Source: Streptomyces globosus
Lineage (GTDB): Bacteria; Actinomycetota; Actinomycetes; Streptomycetales; Streptomycetaceae
DNA: 64,000 nt
Direction of reading: 5' to 3'
Assembly (NCBI RefSeq): GCF_003325375.1
Contig: NZ_CP030862.1
Span: 6,515,501 to 6,579,500 of the forward strand
Below, piece after piece: positions 8,448-17,809 of this stretch (the stretch's first letter is position 1; every line of letters begins with the position of its first letter). Both the position numbers and the translations under genes were made by a program. The notes beneath the pieces are model-generated. The model saw nothing but the letters and a program-made list of their open reading frames with translations. It was not told the DNA's origin and did no database searches.

Positions 8448-9863
8448 TCAGCGGGGGCTGTCCTTGCCGTACAGCCACACGTCCCACACCTGCCGCAGGT
8501 CCAGCCCCGTCTGCTTCTCGGCGTACGCGGTGAAGTCCGCGGTGCTCGCGTTCCCGTGCCGCCGCTCGGCCGCCCAGCCGCGCAGCAGCGCCGAGAACGC
8601 CGCATCGCCCGCCTCCTGCCGGATCCGGTGCAGCACCATCGCGCCCCGGTGGTAGACCGGATTCCCGGAGATGTCCTCCGGCCCGGGCGGGGACGCCGGC
8701 GCGAACGCGTCCCAGTCGGAGTCCGCCGCAGGGTCCACCGCGGTGTCACCGGCCAGGAACGCGTCGAAGCGCTGCTCGGCGGTCGGCCCGCCGTGGTCCT
8801 CCGCCCACAGCCACTCCGCGTACGTGGCGAACCCCTCGTTCAGCCACATGTCCTTCCACGACGCCGGCGAGACCGAGTTCCCGAACCACTGGTGCGCCAG
8901 CTCGTGCAGCACCAGGTCCTCCGTCGGCGCGCCCGGGAACACCGGCCGCGTCTGCGTCTCCAGCGCGTACTCCAGGCTCCCCGCCGGCAGCACGATCGCA
9001 CCGCCCGCCGAGAACGGGTACGGCCCGAACCGCGCCGCGCCCCACTCCGTCATCTCCGCCAGCCGCCCCAGCGCGGGCGCGCTCTGCGCCTCCTCGCCGG
9101 GAGCGACCGCGGAGTACAGCGGCACCCCGGAGGGCGTCCGCCCCTCCGTCACCCTGAACGTGCCGACCGCGGCCGTGACCAGGTAGCTCGCCACCGGCTC
9201 CGGGCTGTGCCACGCGAACGCCGTCCGCCCGTCGCCGGTGTCCGTACGCGAGCGCAGCCGGCCGTTCGAGACGGCCTCGTACCCCTTCGGAACGATCAGC
9301 ACCACGTCGTAGGCGGCCTTGTCGCTGGGGTGGTGGTTCCCCGGGAACCACGTCATCGACCCGACCGGCTCACCCACCGCGACCGCCCCGCCGTCCAGGC
9401 GGATCCAGCCCTCCGTGGAACCGTCCGGGTCCTTGTGCGGCTTCGGCCTGCCGCTGTAGACGACCTCGGTGCGGAACACCTCGCCCGCCGCCAGGTCGTC
9501 GGCCGGCCGCACCGTCAGCTCCGTGCCCGTCCGGTTGAACCGGGCCCCGGCGCCCTGCACCGCGACCCGCTCCACCTTCAGCCCGCTGAAGTCCAGGTTG
9601 AACGAGCTCAGCCCCTGCTCCGCCCGCGCCGTGATCACCGCGCGGCCGCGCAGCACCCCGTCCGCCGGGTCGTAGCCCAGGTCCAGCCCGTAGTGCTCCA
9701 CCTGGTACCCGCCGTTGCCCGCCTTCGGGAAGTACGCGTCCCGCAGCCCCGACGCGCCCGGCCGGCCCTGCACCGTCTCCGCCGTACACCCCGTCCCCGC
9801 GACGAGGAGCGCGGCGGAGGCCAGGACGGCGAGACGGGAGAGCGTACGGGTATCCACAGTCAC
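8448..9863 (-). CDS. M1-family zinc metallopeptidase lipoprotein
   Basis: A 471-residue secreted aminopeptidase-type protein. The N-terminus is a lipoprotein signal (VLASAALLVAGTGC) with Cys as the probable lipidated residue, so it should sit on the outer face of the membrane. The gluzincin site is complete: HELAHQWFGN followed at the expected distance by NEGFATYAEWLW, giving HExxH-x18-E. Two start codons are possible, GTG at 9863 or 9857; neither has a good ribosome site, and translation may be leaderless. M1 enzymes remove N-terminal residues from peptides; the substrate is not predictable. It is upstream of nothing on its strand and faces away from hbpS. Confidence 0.85.
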   Translation of the reverse strand: MTVDTRTLSRLAVLASAALLVAGTGCTAETVQGRPGASGLRDAYFPKAGNGGYQVEHYGLDLGYDPADGVLRGRAVITARAEQGLSSFNLDFSGLKVERVAVQGAGARFNRTGTELTVRPADDLAAGEVFRTEVVYSGRPKPHKDPDGSTEGWIRLDGGAVAVGEPVGSMTWFPGNHHPSDKAAYDVVLIVPKGYEAVSNGRLRSRTDTGDGRTAFAWHSPEPVASYLVTAAVGTFRVTEGRTPSGVPLYSAVAPGEEAQSAPALGRLAEMTEWGAARFGPYPFSAGGAIVLPAGSLEYALETQTRPVFPGAPTEDLVLHELAHQWFGNSVSPASWKDMWLNEGFATYAEWLWAEDHGGPTAEQRFDAFLAGDTAVDPAADSDWDAFAPASPPGPEDISGNPVYHRGAMVLHRIRQEAGDAAFSALLRGWAAERRHGNASTADFTAYAEKQTGLDLRQVWDVWLYGKDSPR

Positions 9864-9951
9864 GATCTTATGGGGTTGTATGTGCGCAACGGTCCGATTC
9901 GGCCGCGGTTCCGGGCCTCCGCCCGGCGCCGCGGCCGCACCCGCCGGACGC

Positions 9952-10512
9952 CTACTTCGCCAGCGCGTCCACACCCGCCTTCGCGTACTTCTCGTCCAGC
10001 TCGCCGCTCGGCGCACCGGCCACACCGATGCCCGCCACCGGCGCGCCCTCCGCCTGCACCGGCACACCGCCGCCGAGGAACAGCGTCCCCGGGATGTCCT
10101 TCAGGTTCGGGGCCTGCGCCAGCCGGCCCGCCAGCACCGACGTCGGCGCGTTCCAGGCCACCGCCGTGAACGCCTTGCGCTCCGCCGACTCGTACGACTG
10201 CGGGCCCGCGCCGTCACCGCGCAGCGTCACGATCGTGTTGCCGTTGCGGTCCACCACCGCGACCGTCACCCGCTGGTTCTCCTTGCGCGCCGCCTCCAGC
10301 GCCGCCTGCGCCGCTCGCGCCGCCGCGTCGACCGTCAGGTGCGTCGTCGTCGTGAACGCCTTGCCGGCCACCGCACCGTCCTTCTTCGCCGGGGCCGCGG
10401 CGGCCGCCGCCGGCGCCGACTGCGCCGCGTTGGCGCTCACCGCGCCGAACGTGCCGGCGCCGAGCGCGACGACGAGGGCGGTACCGGTCAGAACACGGGT
10501 GCGGGTCTTCAT
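9952..10512 (-). CDS. hbpS: Secreted haem-binding protein HbpS (GlcG/HbpS family)
   Basis: A 186-residue exported protein: signal peptide to about residue 30 (VVALGAGTFGAVSANAA), Ala-rich linker, then the GlcG/HbpS fold (VTVAVVDRNGNTIVTLRGDGAG, LFLGGGVPV, GIGVAGAPSGELDEKYAKAGVDAL). In S. reticuli HbpS binds haem and iron, degrades haem, and modulates the sensor kinase SenS in an oxidative-stress-dependent way. Here hbpS diverges from a senS-senR pair, the same arrangement, which supports the assignment. The ATG is preceded by AGGAG. The known haem-contact Thr and iron-site residues were not individually mapped. Confidence 0.85.
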   Translation of the reverse strand: MKTRTRVLTGTALVVALGAGTFGAVSANAAQSAPAAAAAAPAKKDGAVAGKAFTTTTHLTVDAAARAAQAALEAARKENQRVTVAVVDRNGNTIVTLRGDGAGPQSYESAERKAFTAVAWNAPTSVLAGRLAQAPNLKDIPGTLFLGGGVPVQAEGAPVAGIGVAGAPSGELDEKYAKAGVDALAK

Positions 10513-10660
10513 CTCTGCTGCTCCTGGGATCGTCGACGGCCGCGCCGCTGCGCCGGCCACCGCTGCCGGACGCCGTGCGCCGGCCCGTCGGGACACCTCC
10601 AGCCTCAGCCCGCACCCCCCTCCCCCACGTCCCCGTACCGGCTCGCCTCCCCGCCCGGAC

Positions 10661-10682
10661 CGGACGACCCCCGGGTCGTCCG
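10661..10682. promoter_or_regulatory. Perfect palindrome in the hbpS-senS divergent region
   Basis: CGGACGACCC-CC-GGGTCGTCCG has two perfect 10-bp arms around a 2-bp centre. It sits 149 bp from the hbpS start and 104 bp from the senS start. It is a candidate SenR operator, since NarL-type regulators bind such symmetric sites. Confidence 0.45.
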
Positions 10683-10785
10683 ATCGGCTGATGCGCGCCC
10701 GCCCGCCCTCCCGTTGGCTGGAGGCGCCACCGCCCGCCACCGGGCACGATGGAGCCGAGCAGCCACGCCCCACCGGGAGCCCGCC

Positions 10786-11991
10786 GTGACCACCCACCCC
10801 CGCCCCGCCCCCGCACGCGAAGGCGGCACCCGGATGCTGGCGGCGGTCATGCACACCGCCTTCTTCCTCCTCCTCACCGCCTCCGTCGCCCGCTACCTGC
10901 TGCGCCACCCCGGCTCCCCCGACACCCCGTGGATCATCGCCCTCGGCCTCGCGCTCGCCCTCCTGTACGTCCTCGGCCCCGCCCTCGGCGCCGCCCCCAC
11001 CCTGCGCCGCCTCGCCTGGCTCGGCCTCGTCACCGCCACCTGGGCCGTCCTCGTCGACCTCGCCCCCAGCTTCGCCTGGTGCGCCGTCCCCCTCTTCTTC
11101 ACCGCCCTGCGCACCCTCCCGCCGCGCGCCGCGATCGTCCTCGTCGCCACCCTCACCGCGTTCGTCGTCGCCGCGCAGCTCCGGCTCGCCGACGAGTTCG
11201 ACCCCAACCTCCTCGTCGCCCCGCCCGCCGTCGCCGCGCTCGCCACCGCCGTCTTCGTCCACATGGAACGCCAGGCCGAAGCCCAGCGGACCCTCATCGA
11301 CGACCTCCTGCGCACCCGCCGCGAACTCGCCGCCACCGAACGCCGCGAAGGCACCCTCGCCGAACGCCAGCGCCTCTCCATGGAGATCCACGACACCCTC
11401 GCCCAGCACCTCTCCAGCCAGCAGATGCTCCTCCAGGCCGCAGACCGCGTATGGGACGCCGACCCGGCCACCGCCCGCGCCCACGTCCGCACCGCCAACG
11501 GCATCGCCGCCCGCGGCCTCGCCGAGGCCCGCCGCCTCGTCCACGACCTCGCCCCCACCGAACTCGCCGGCGGCGCCGACCTCCCCGCAGCCCTCCGCAC
11601 CCTCGACGCCGGACCCGGCGTCGCCGTCCGCTTCCACCTCGAAGGGACGCCCGTCCCGCTCCCCGACCGCGTCCAGTCGGCCCTGCTCCGCGTGGCCCAG
11701 GGCGCCCTCGCCAACATCCGCGAGCACTCCGGCGCCCGCACCGCCGCCCTCACCCTCACCTACCTCGGCGACCAGGTCGTCCTCGACATCGCCGACGACG
11801 GCCGCGGCTTCCCCGCCGCCGGCGCCCCCCGCACCGCCCGCCCCGCCCCCGGGCCCGACGCCGGGCGCGGCCACGGACTCCCCGCCATGCGCGCCCGCCT
11901 CGGCCGGCTCGGCGGCACCCTCACCGTCGAATCCACCCCGGGCGAGGGCACCGTCCTCTCCGCCGCCATCCCCCTGGAGCACCACCCATGA
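10786..11991 (+). CDS. senS: Sensor histidine kinase SenS
   Basis: A 401-residue NarL/DegS-type (HPK7) kinase. The N-terminal 170 residues hold about five hydrophobic helices with very short loops, matching the sensor that receives HbpS at the membrane surface. A coiled segment leads to the dimerisation/phosphoacceptor box LSMEIHDTLAQHLS with the phosphorylated His. The HATPase domain follows, with LANIREHSGA (N box) and DIADDGRGFP and GRGHGLPAMRARL (G boxes). The GTG at 10786 has GGGAG nearby. The stop overlaps the senR start by 4 bases (ATGA), so the pair is co-translated. Confidence 0.88.
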   Translation: MTTHPRPAPAREGGTRMLAAVMHTAFFLLLTASVARYLLRHPGSPDTPWIIALGLALALLYVLGPALGAAPTLRRLAWLGLVTATWAVLVDLAPSFAWCAVPLFFTALRTLPPRAAIVLVATLTAFVVAAQLRLADEFDPNLLVAPPAVAALATAVFVHMERQAEAQRTLIDDLLRTRRELAATERREGTLAERQRLSMEIHDTLAQHLSSQQMLLQAADRVWDADPATARAHVRTANGIAARGLAEARRLVHDLAPTELAGGADLPAALRTLDAGPGVAVRFHLEGTPVPLPDRVQSALLRVAQGALANIREHSGARTAALTLTYLGDQVVLDIADDGRGFPAAGAPRTARPAPGPDAGRGHGLPAMRARLGRLGGTLTVESTPGEGTVLSAAIPLEHHP

Positions 11992-12608
11992 CGACCCTCC
12001 TCCTCTGCGACGACCACGCCGTCGTCCGGGCCGGCCTCCTCGCCCTCCTCGCCAGCGCCCCCGGCATCGACGTCCTCGGCGAAGCAGGCAGCGGGGAGGA
12101 GGCCGTCGCCCTCGCCGCCCGCCTCCGCCCCGACGTCGTCCTCATGGACCTCCAGCTCGGCGAGGGCATCGACGGCGTCGAAGCCACCCGCCGCATCACC
12201 GCCGCCCCGAACCCGCCCCACGTCCTCGTCCTCACCACCTACGACACCGACGCCGACATCACCCGCGCCATCGGCGCCGGAGCCACCGGTTACCTCCTCA
12301 AAGCCGAACGCCCCGAGGAGCTCTTCGCCGCCATCCACGCCGCCGCCCAGGGGCGCACCACCCTCTCCGCCCCCGTCGCCGGCCGCGTCATGGCCGCCAT
12401 GCGCGGCACCCGCCCCACCCTCACCGACCGCGAACTCGACATCCTCGGCCAACTCGCCCGCGGCCTCGGCAACCGCGACATCGCCCGCGCCCTGTTCATC
12501 AGCGAGGCCACGGTGAAGACCCACCTGGGCCGCATCTACGACAAACTCGGCGTCGACACCCGCGCAGGCGCCGTCTCGGTGGCCAAGGAACAACGCCTCC
12601 TCCCCTGA
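11988..12608 (+). CDS. senR: NarL/LuxR-family response regulator SenR
   Basis: A 206-residue regulator paired with SenS. Receiver: acidic pair D8-D9, phosphoacceptor D54 in VVLMDLQL, conserved Lys in YLLKAERPEEL. The C-terminal LuxR helix-turn-helix starts at LTDRELDILGQLARGLGNRDIA and contains the recognition region ISEATVKTHLGRIYDKL. In S. reticuli SenR activates hbpS and the catalase-peroxidase system under redox stress. No catalase gene lies nearby here. The ATGA overlap with senS fixes the start. Confidence 0.88.
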   Translation: MTTLLLCDDHAVVRAGLLALLASAPGIDVLGEAGSGEEAVALAARLRPDVVLMDLQLGEGIDGVEATRRITAAPNPPHVLVLTTYDTDADITRAIGAGATGYLLKAERPEELFAAIHAAAQGRTTLSAPVAGRVMAAMRGTRPTLTDRELDILGQLARGLGNRDIARALFISEATVKTHLGRIYDKLGVDTRAGAVSVAKEQRLLP

Positions 12609-12707
12609 CCGGGAGACGCGCGGCCGGCCCGCATCCGGAACGGGACCGCGCGCCGCACCCGGGGGCGCCGCGGCGGGGCACCCGGGCCCCGTGACACCAT
12701 CGGCTGC

Positions 12708-13211
12708 GTGCTCGACATCGGCTACTCCCTCTCCCGACGCTTCCCCGACCCCCCGCAGACCGACTACCGCACCGCGGACGTCCGCCTCCTGCGCCACGAC
12801 CTCTTCTGCGGCGACGTCTACCTCGCCGACACCGAAACCGACCGGGAAGTGTCCACGGCCTGGGGCTGGGTCCCCGTCCTCGACTTCGCCTGGGCGCTGT
12901 GCGACATCGTCGAGGAGCTCGACCGCGACCCCCGCGGCAGCCGCTCCGCCGACCGCCGCCACGCCGAGCTCGACTTCACCGAGTCCACCGACCGCATCCT
13001 CTTCGAACGCCGCTTCGGCTGGGTCGACATCGAAGCCGACTGGATGGCCCCCGAGGAACCCCCGCTGACCTTCAGCCACCGCCTCCTGCGCCGCGAAGCC
13101 CGGGACTTCCTCCACGACCTCATCGCCGACCTCGTCGACATGCACGAGGGCCTCGCCGACAACCCGGCCATCTGGACCCTCCAGTCCCGCTTCCCCCGCG
13201 TCCCGGCCTGA
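12708..13211 (+). CDS. Conserved hypothetical protein
   Basis: A 167-residue soluble protein with no recognised domain. It is acidic and rich in Asp, Arg and Trp, with no signal or membrane segment. Notable stretches are HDLFCGDVYL near the start, WGWVPVLDFAWALCDIVEEL in the middle, and FLHDLIADLVDMHEGL near the end, which reads as helical. Codon use is typical of the chromosome, so it is a genuine resident gene. The GTG at 12708 has no strong ribosome site. It stands between senR and an oxidoreductase without obvious operon linkage. Confidence 0.7.
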   Translation: MLDIGYSLSRRFPDPPQTDYRTADVRLLRHDLFCGDVYLADTETDREVSTAWGWVPVLDFAWALCDIVEELDRDPRGSRSADRRHAELDFTESTDRILFERRFGWVDIEADWMAPEEPPLTFSHRLLRREARDFLHDLIADLVDMHEGLADNPAIWTLQSRFPRVPA

Positions 13212-13338
13212 CCCGCCTGACCCGTCGCCAGAGGGGGCGTCCGGGCGGCCACAACGGGCAAACGGCCTGCTCCGCGGCCCCGAAACGCGACATCCCGCCC
13301 CCTGGACACCCCCCTGCCCCGGGTGTACCAACTCCCCC

Positions 13339-14718
13339 ATGACGATCAACGGCGGCATCTCCTTCTGGCACGCCGCGGACCCGGGCGCCACCCCGCCCGC
13401 CCGCGCACCCCTCACCGGCGACACCACGGCCGACGTCGTCATCGTCGGCGGCGGCTACACCGGCCTGTGGACCGCGTACCACCTCAAGACCGCCGCACCC
13501 GACCTCCGTGTCACCGTCCTGGAGCAGAAGACCTGCGGCTACGGCGCCTCCGGCCGCAACGGCGGCTGGCTCTACAACGGCATCGCCGGCCGCGACCGGT
13601 ACGCCCGCCTCCACGGCCTCCCCGCGGCCCGCCGCCTCCAGCAGGCAATGAACGCCACCGTCACCGAGGTCATCGAGACCGCCGCCAAGGAGGGCATCGA
13701 CGCCGACATCCACCACGGCGGCGTCCTCGAAGTCGCCCGCACCCCGGCCCAACTCGCCCGCCTCAAGGCCTTCCACGAAGCCGAAGCCGCCTTCGGCGAG
13801 ACCGACCGCCTCCTCCTCGGCGCCGCCGAGACCCGCGCCCGCATCGACGTCGCCGACGCCGTCGGCGCCACCTGGACCCCGCACGGCGCCCGCATCCACC
13901 CCCTCAAACTCCTCCGCGGCCTCGCCGCCGCCTGCGAACGCCTCGGCGTCACCCTCCACGAGTCCACCCCCGTCACCGGCCTCGCCCCCCGCCGCGCCAC
14001 CACCCCCTACGGCACCGTCCGCGCCCCGTTCGTCCTGCGCTGCACCGAGGGCTTCACCGCCTCCCTCACGGGCCAGAAGCGCTCCTGGCTCCCCATGAAC
14101 TCCTCGATGATCGTCACCGCCCCGCTGCCCGAATCCACCTGGCAGCGCATCGGCTGGGACGGCGCGGAGACCCTCGGCGACATGGCCCACGCCTACATGT
14201 ACGCCCAGCGCACCGCCGACGGCCGCATCGCCCTCGGCGGCCGGGGCGTCCCGTACCGCTTCGGCTCCCGCACCGACAACGACGGCAGCACCAGCGCCTC
14301 GACGATCACATCCCTCACCCGCCTCCTGACGGCGTTCTTCCCCGCCCTCGCCGGGGTGGAGATCACCCACGCCTGGTCGGGCGTCCTCGGCGTCCCCCGC
14401 GACTGGTGCGCCACCGTCAGCCTCGACCGCACGACGGGCCTGGGCTGGGCCGGCGGCTACGTCGGCTCCGGCGTCGCCACCTCGAACCTGGCCGGCCGTA
14501 CCCTGCGCGACCTGGTCCTCGGCGACACCACCGAGCTGACCGCCCTTCCCTGGGTGAACCACCGCGTACGCCGCTGGGAGCCCGAGCCCTTCCGCTGGCT
14601 CGGCGTCCACGCCCTGTACGCCGCCTACCGCGAGGCCGACCGCCGCGAGACCGCCACCCACACCCCCACGACCACCCCCCTGGCCCGCCTGGCGAACCGC
14701 ATCGCAGGCCGCCACTGA
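13339..14718 (+). CDS. FAD-dependent amine oxidoreductase (DAO fold, PuuB-like)
   Basis: A 459-residue D-amino-acid-oxidase-superfamily flavoenzyme. The FAD dinucleotide motif VVIVGGGYTGLWTAYHL is at about residues 33-49. GYGASGRNGGW follows, a pattern typical of gamma-glutamylputrescine oxidase-like enzymes. The C-terminal GLGWAGGYVGSGVATSNLAGR closes the FAD site. Family members oxidise secondary or primary amines with O2. Polyamine catabolism is possible, but no glutamylpolyamine synthetase gene is adjacent, so the substrate is open. Codon use is extremely C-biased. A strong terminator follows 19 bp after the stop. Confidence 0.82.
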   Translation: MTINGGISFWHAADPGATPPARAPLTGDTTADVVIVGGGYTGLWTAYHLKTAAPDLRVTVLEQKTCGYGASGRNGGWLYNGIAGRDRYARLHGLPAARRLQQAMNATVTEVIETAAKEGIDADIHHGGVLEVARTPAQLARLKAFHEAEAAFGETDRLLLGAAETRARIDVADAVGATWTPHGARIHPLKLLRGLAAACERLGVTLHESTPVTGLAPRRATTPYGTVRAPFVLRCTEGFTASLTGQKRSWLPMNSSMIVTAPLPESTWQRIGWDGAETLGDMAHAYMYAQRTADGRIALGGRGVPYRFGSRTDNDGSTSASTITSLTRLLTAFFPALAGVEITHAWSGVLGVPRDWCATVSLDRTTGLGWAGGYVGSGVATSNLAGRTLRDLVLGDTTELTALPWVNHRVRRWEPEPFRWLGVHALYAAYREADRRETATHTPTTTPLARLANRIAGRH

Positions 14719-14736
14719 CCCCGCGGGCACACGAGA

Positions 14737-14765
14737 AAGACCCCGGACCAGAGGTCCGGGGTCTT
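14737..14765. terminator. Bidirectional terminator between oxidoreductase and tRNA-Thr
   Basis: AAGACCCCGGACC and GGTCCGGGGTCTT form a perfect 13-bp stem with a 3-nt loop, flanked by A's and T's on both sides. It can end the oxidoreductase mRNA from the left and the tRNA transcript from the right. Confidence 0.85.
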
Positions 14766-14811
14766 CCACTCTTGTACGAATTCCCTCGGCCAGAGCGGCT
14801 CTGACCTGGAA

Positions 14812-14888
14812 TGGAGCCCCCTGTCGGATTCGAACCGACGACCTACGCTTTACAAGAGCGGTGCTCTGGCCAGCTGAGCTAAGGAGGC
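14812..14888 (-). tRNA. tRNA-Thr (anticodon UGU)
   Basis: A 77-nt cloverleaf on the minus strand. The acceptor GCCTCCT pairs with AGGGGGC (with G-U pairs), the D arm is GCTC/GAGC, and the anticodon loop CTTGTAA carries TGT. The T arm is GTCGG-TTCGAAT-CCGAC. A 3' CCA is encoded. The outermost anticodon-stem pair is C-T, while the other four pair. It reads ACA threonine codons. Confidence 0.96.
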
Positions 14889-15052
14889 ATGTGACGCTGC
14901 GCAGCGCACAGAATCACCCTCACTTTACACAGCCGCCCACCCGCGCCGCGAAGCACTTTTCCGCCTCCGTGTAGCCGATCGGCCACCCGTTCCCCCTCCG
15001 GCCACGCGACCGCGCGGCCCCCGCCGAGGCGGACGTCACGCGGGGGCGGGTG

Positions 15053-15081
15053 CTGACAGGAGGCGGAATGCGGGGTAGCGT
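15053..15081 (+). promoter_or_regulatory. Sigma-70-type promoter of msiK
   Basis: CTGACA (15053-15058), 17-bp spacer, TAGCGT (15076-15081), an HrdB-like promoter. Just downstream at 15099-15114 lies GGACCAGACCAC, a weak DasR-like site with 10 of 16 matches, overlapping the perfect 6-bp inverted repeat GTCCGC-TCT-GCGGAC at 15091-15105. Confidence 0.5.
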
Positions 15082-15172
15082 CGGGCGGAAGTCCGCTCTG
15101 CGGACCAGACCACCCACTTCCTTCCACTCGGATCGTCCGGCACGTTCCTGCCGGTAGAAGGGATGCACCCGC

Positions 15173-16264
<1,092 letters not shown>

Positions 16265-16297
16265 CGGCGCGCGCCGGCCGGACACCGGTGCCGTGTG

Positions 16298-16328
16298 AAG
16301 GGGTGCCCCCGCCGAGGGGGCACCCCTT
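16298..16328 (+). terminator. Terminator of msiK
   Basis: AAGGGGTGCCCCC and GGGGGCACCCCTT form a perfect 13-bp stem around GCCGA, followed by TCCCCTTTCCCC. Confidence 0.85.
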
Positions 16329-16413
16329 TCCCCTTTCCCCGGCCCTCCACACCCGCCTCGTCAACACGGGAATCGAAAAACCACGTCGAACCGTCCCTCG
16401 ACCGGGTGACTAA

Positions 16414-16444
16414 TTGTCGCCGGTTACGCACCGAGCGCTACTCT
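16414..16444 (+). promoter_or_regulatory. Promoter giving a probable leaderless mRNA
   Basis: TTGTCG (16414-16419) and TACTCT (16439-16444) with a 19-bp spacer. Transcription would start at or within a base or two of the GTG at 16451, and no ribosome site is visible there. Confidence 0.4.
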
Positions 16445-16450
16445 CCCCTC

Positions 16451-16864
16451 GTGACCCACACTGCCCGCCGAATCGGCCGATCCCTCGCCCTGGTCCTGCC
16501 CGTCGTCATGGTCCTGTCCGGGACCCTCGCGGTCACGATGGTCCCGTGGGCGGACAACAGCTCGTCCCGGATCCTGACCGCGTCCGCCGAGGACGTCTCC
16601 GTGCCCGCGAAGCCGCGCGCCCCCCAGGACGTGCTGCGCGACAAGCTCCTCGGGGAACTCCGGGCGGGCGAGCAGCCGGGTGACGTCCTGATGCACCTGC
16701 AGCAGGAGGTGGACCGGCGGCCGTCGCTGGCGGGCCACTGCGCGGGCATCGCGCGTGCACTGGGCCGGGCCGCCGTGGAGGCGTACGGCCCGACGAAGGC
16801 GCAGTCGTACGCGCGCCCCGTCTGCGACACGTCGTACGCGTCGGGCGTGGCGTCGATGGGCTGA
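16451..16864 (+). CDS. Small secreted or membrane-anchored hypothetical protein
   Basis: A 137-residue protein starting at GTG 16451. A basic N-terminus precedes one strong hydrophobic segment (SLALVLPVVMVLSGTLAVTMVPW), either an uncleaved anchor or a signal. The exported remainder is about 100 residues with two Cys (HCAGIARAL and PVCDTSYA) that may form a disulfide. No domain is recognised. A frame extending to 16295 includes the msiK terminator region and was rejected. The -10-like TACTCT sits 6 bases before the start, suggesting leaderless translation. Confidence 0.65.
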   Translation: MTHTARRIGRSLALVLPVVMVLSGTLAVTMVPWADNSSSRILTASAEDVSVPAKPRAPQDVLRDKLLGELRAGEQPGDVLMHLQQEVDRRPSLAGHCAGIARALGRAAVEAYGPTKAQSYARPVCDTSYASGVASMG

Positions 16865-16943
16865 CGCCGGCCGCCGGATTCCCGGCGTCCCGGTCGGCGG
16901 CGCCCGGTCCGGCTTCCCCGGGCGGGCGCCTACGCTGGCGGCC

Positions 16944-17738
16944 ATGACCGACGCGCCACCGCCAACCGCATCCCGCTCCACCCGCTCCACCCGTTCCGCG
17001 GCCGCGATCCCGGCCCCGCTCGCGCAGGCCCCCACCCAGGCGGTGGTCCTGGCGGGCGGTCAGGGGTCGCGGCTGCGGCCGTATACGGACGACCGGCCGA
17101 AGCCGATGGTGGAGATCCCCGGCACCGGAGTGCCGATCATCGGGCACCAGTTGGCGTGGCTGGCGGCGGAGGGGGTGACGGACGCGGTGGTGTCCTGCGG
17201 GCACCTCGCGGGCGTCCTCCAGGAATGGCTGGCCGGGGCGGAGCTGCCGCTGCGGGTGACGACGGTGGTGGAGGAGGAGCCGCTCGGCCGGGGCGGCGGC
17301 CTCAAGTACGCGGCCCGGCACCTGCCGTCCCCGGACGCACCCTGGTACGCGACGAACGGGGACGTCTGGACGCGCTTCTCGCTGCGCGAGATGGCCGCGT
17401 TCCACGCGGAGCGCGGCGCGGTGGCGACGCTGGCGCTGGCGCGGCCGCGGATCCCGTGGGGGGTGGTGGAGACGAACGAGTTCGGGCAGGTCCTGGACTT
17501 CATCGAGGCCCCGCCGTCGCCGTACCAGGTGAACGCGGGGGTGTACGTGTTCGCGCCGGACTTCGCGGCGCTCCTCCCGGACGTCGGCGACCACGAGCGG
17601 ACGACGTTCCCCCGCCTGGCCCGCGAACGCCGCCTGGCCGGCTTCCCCCTGCCGCAGGGCGCGTACTGGCGCGCGATCGACACGGCGAAGGACCTGTCGG
17701 AGGCCGCCCGCGAACTGGCCGCGCAGAGCGGCTCCTGA
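16944..17738 (+). CDS. Sugar-phosphate nucleotidyltransferase-family protein
   Basis: A 264-residue member of the GT-A-fold nucleotidyltransferases, which make NDP-sugars from a sugar-1-phosphate and NTP. The activated-phosphate motif is VVLAGGQGSRLRPYTDDRPKPMV, and YATNGDVWT carries the metal-binding Asp. DFIEAPPSPYQVNAGVYVF and WRAIDTAKDL are further family marks. The first 30 residues are Ser/Arg/Pro-rich and may be dispensable. TACGCT lies 7 bases before the ATG, consistent with leaderless translation. Neighbouring genes do not reveal the sugar. Confidence 0.82.
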   Translation: MTDAPPPTASRSTRSTRSAAAIPAPLAQAPTQAVVLAGGQGSRLRPYTDDRPKPMVEIPGTGVPIIGHQLAWLAAEGVTDAVVSCGHLAGVLQEWLAGAELPLRVTTVVEEEPLGRGGGLKYAARHLPSPDAPWYATNGDVWTRFSLREMAAFHAERGAVATLALARPRIPWGVVETNEFGQVLDFIEAPPSPYQVNAGVYVFAPDFAALLPDVGDHERTTFPRLARERRLAGFPLPQGAYWRAIDTAKDLSEAARELAAQSGS

Positions 17739-17753
17739 GCGGGGCTGCACGGA

Positions 17754-17792
17754 AGCGGGGCCCGGCGCGCTGTCCGCGCGCCGGGCCCCGCT
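17754..17792. terminator. Bidirectional terminator
   Basis: Arms AGCGGGGCCCGGCGCGC and GCGCGCCGGGCCCCGCT make a perfect 17-bp stem with a 5-nt loop. It lies between the convergent nucleotidyltransferase and DoxX genes and can serve both. Confidence 0.85.
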
Positions 17793-17809
17793 CGTGTGGT
17801 GCCGGTGTG

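Noticed and set aside
9952..11985. 677-codon minus frame covering senS and hbpS
   Set aside because: Only its last 186 codons (hbpS) are real; the rest is antisense to the intact senS gene.
14812..14888. tRNA-Thr as an attachment site for an element
   Set aside because: No direct repeat of the tRNA 3' end occurs elsewhere in the window, and neighbouring genes are ordinary core genes.
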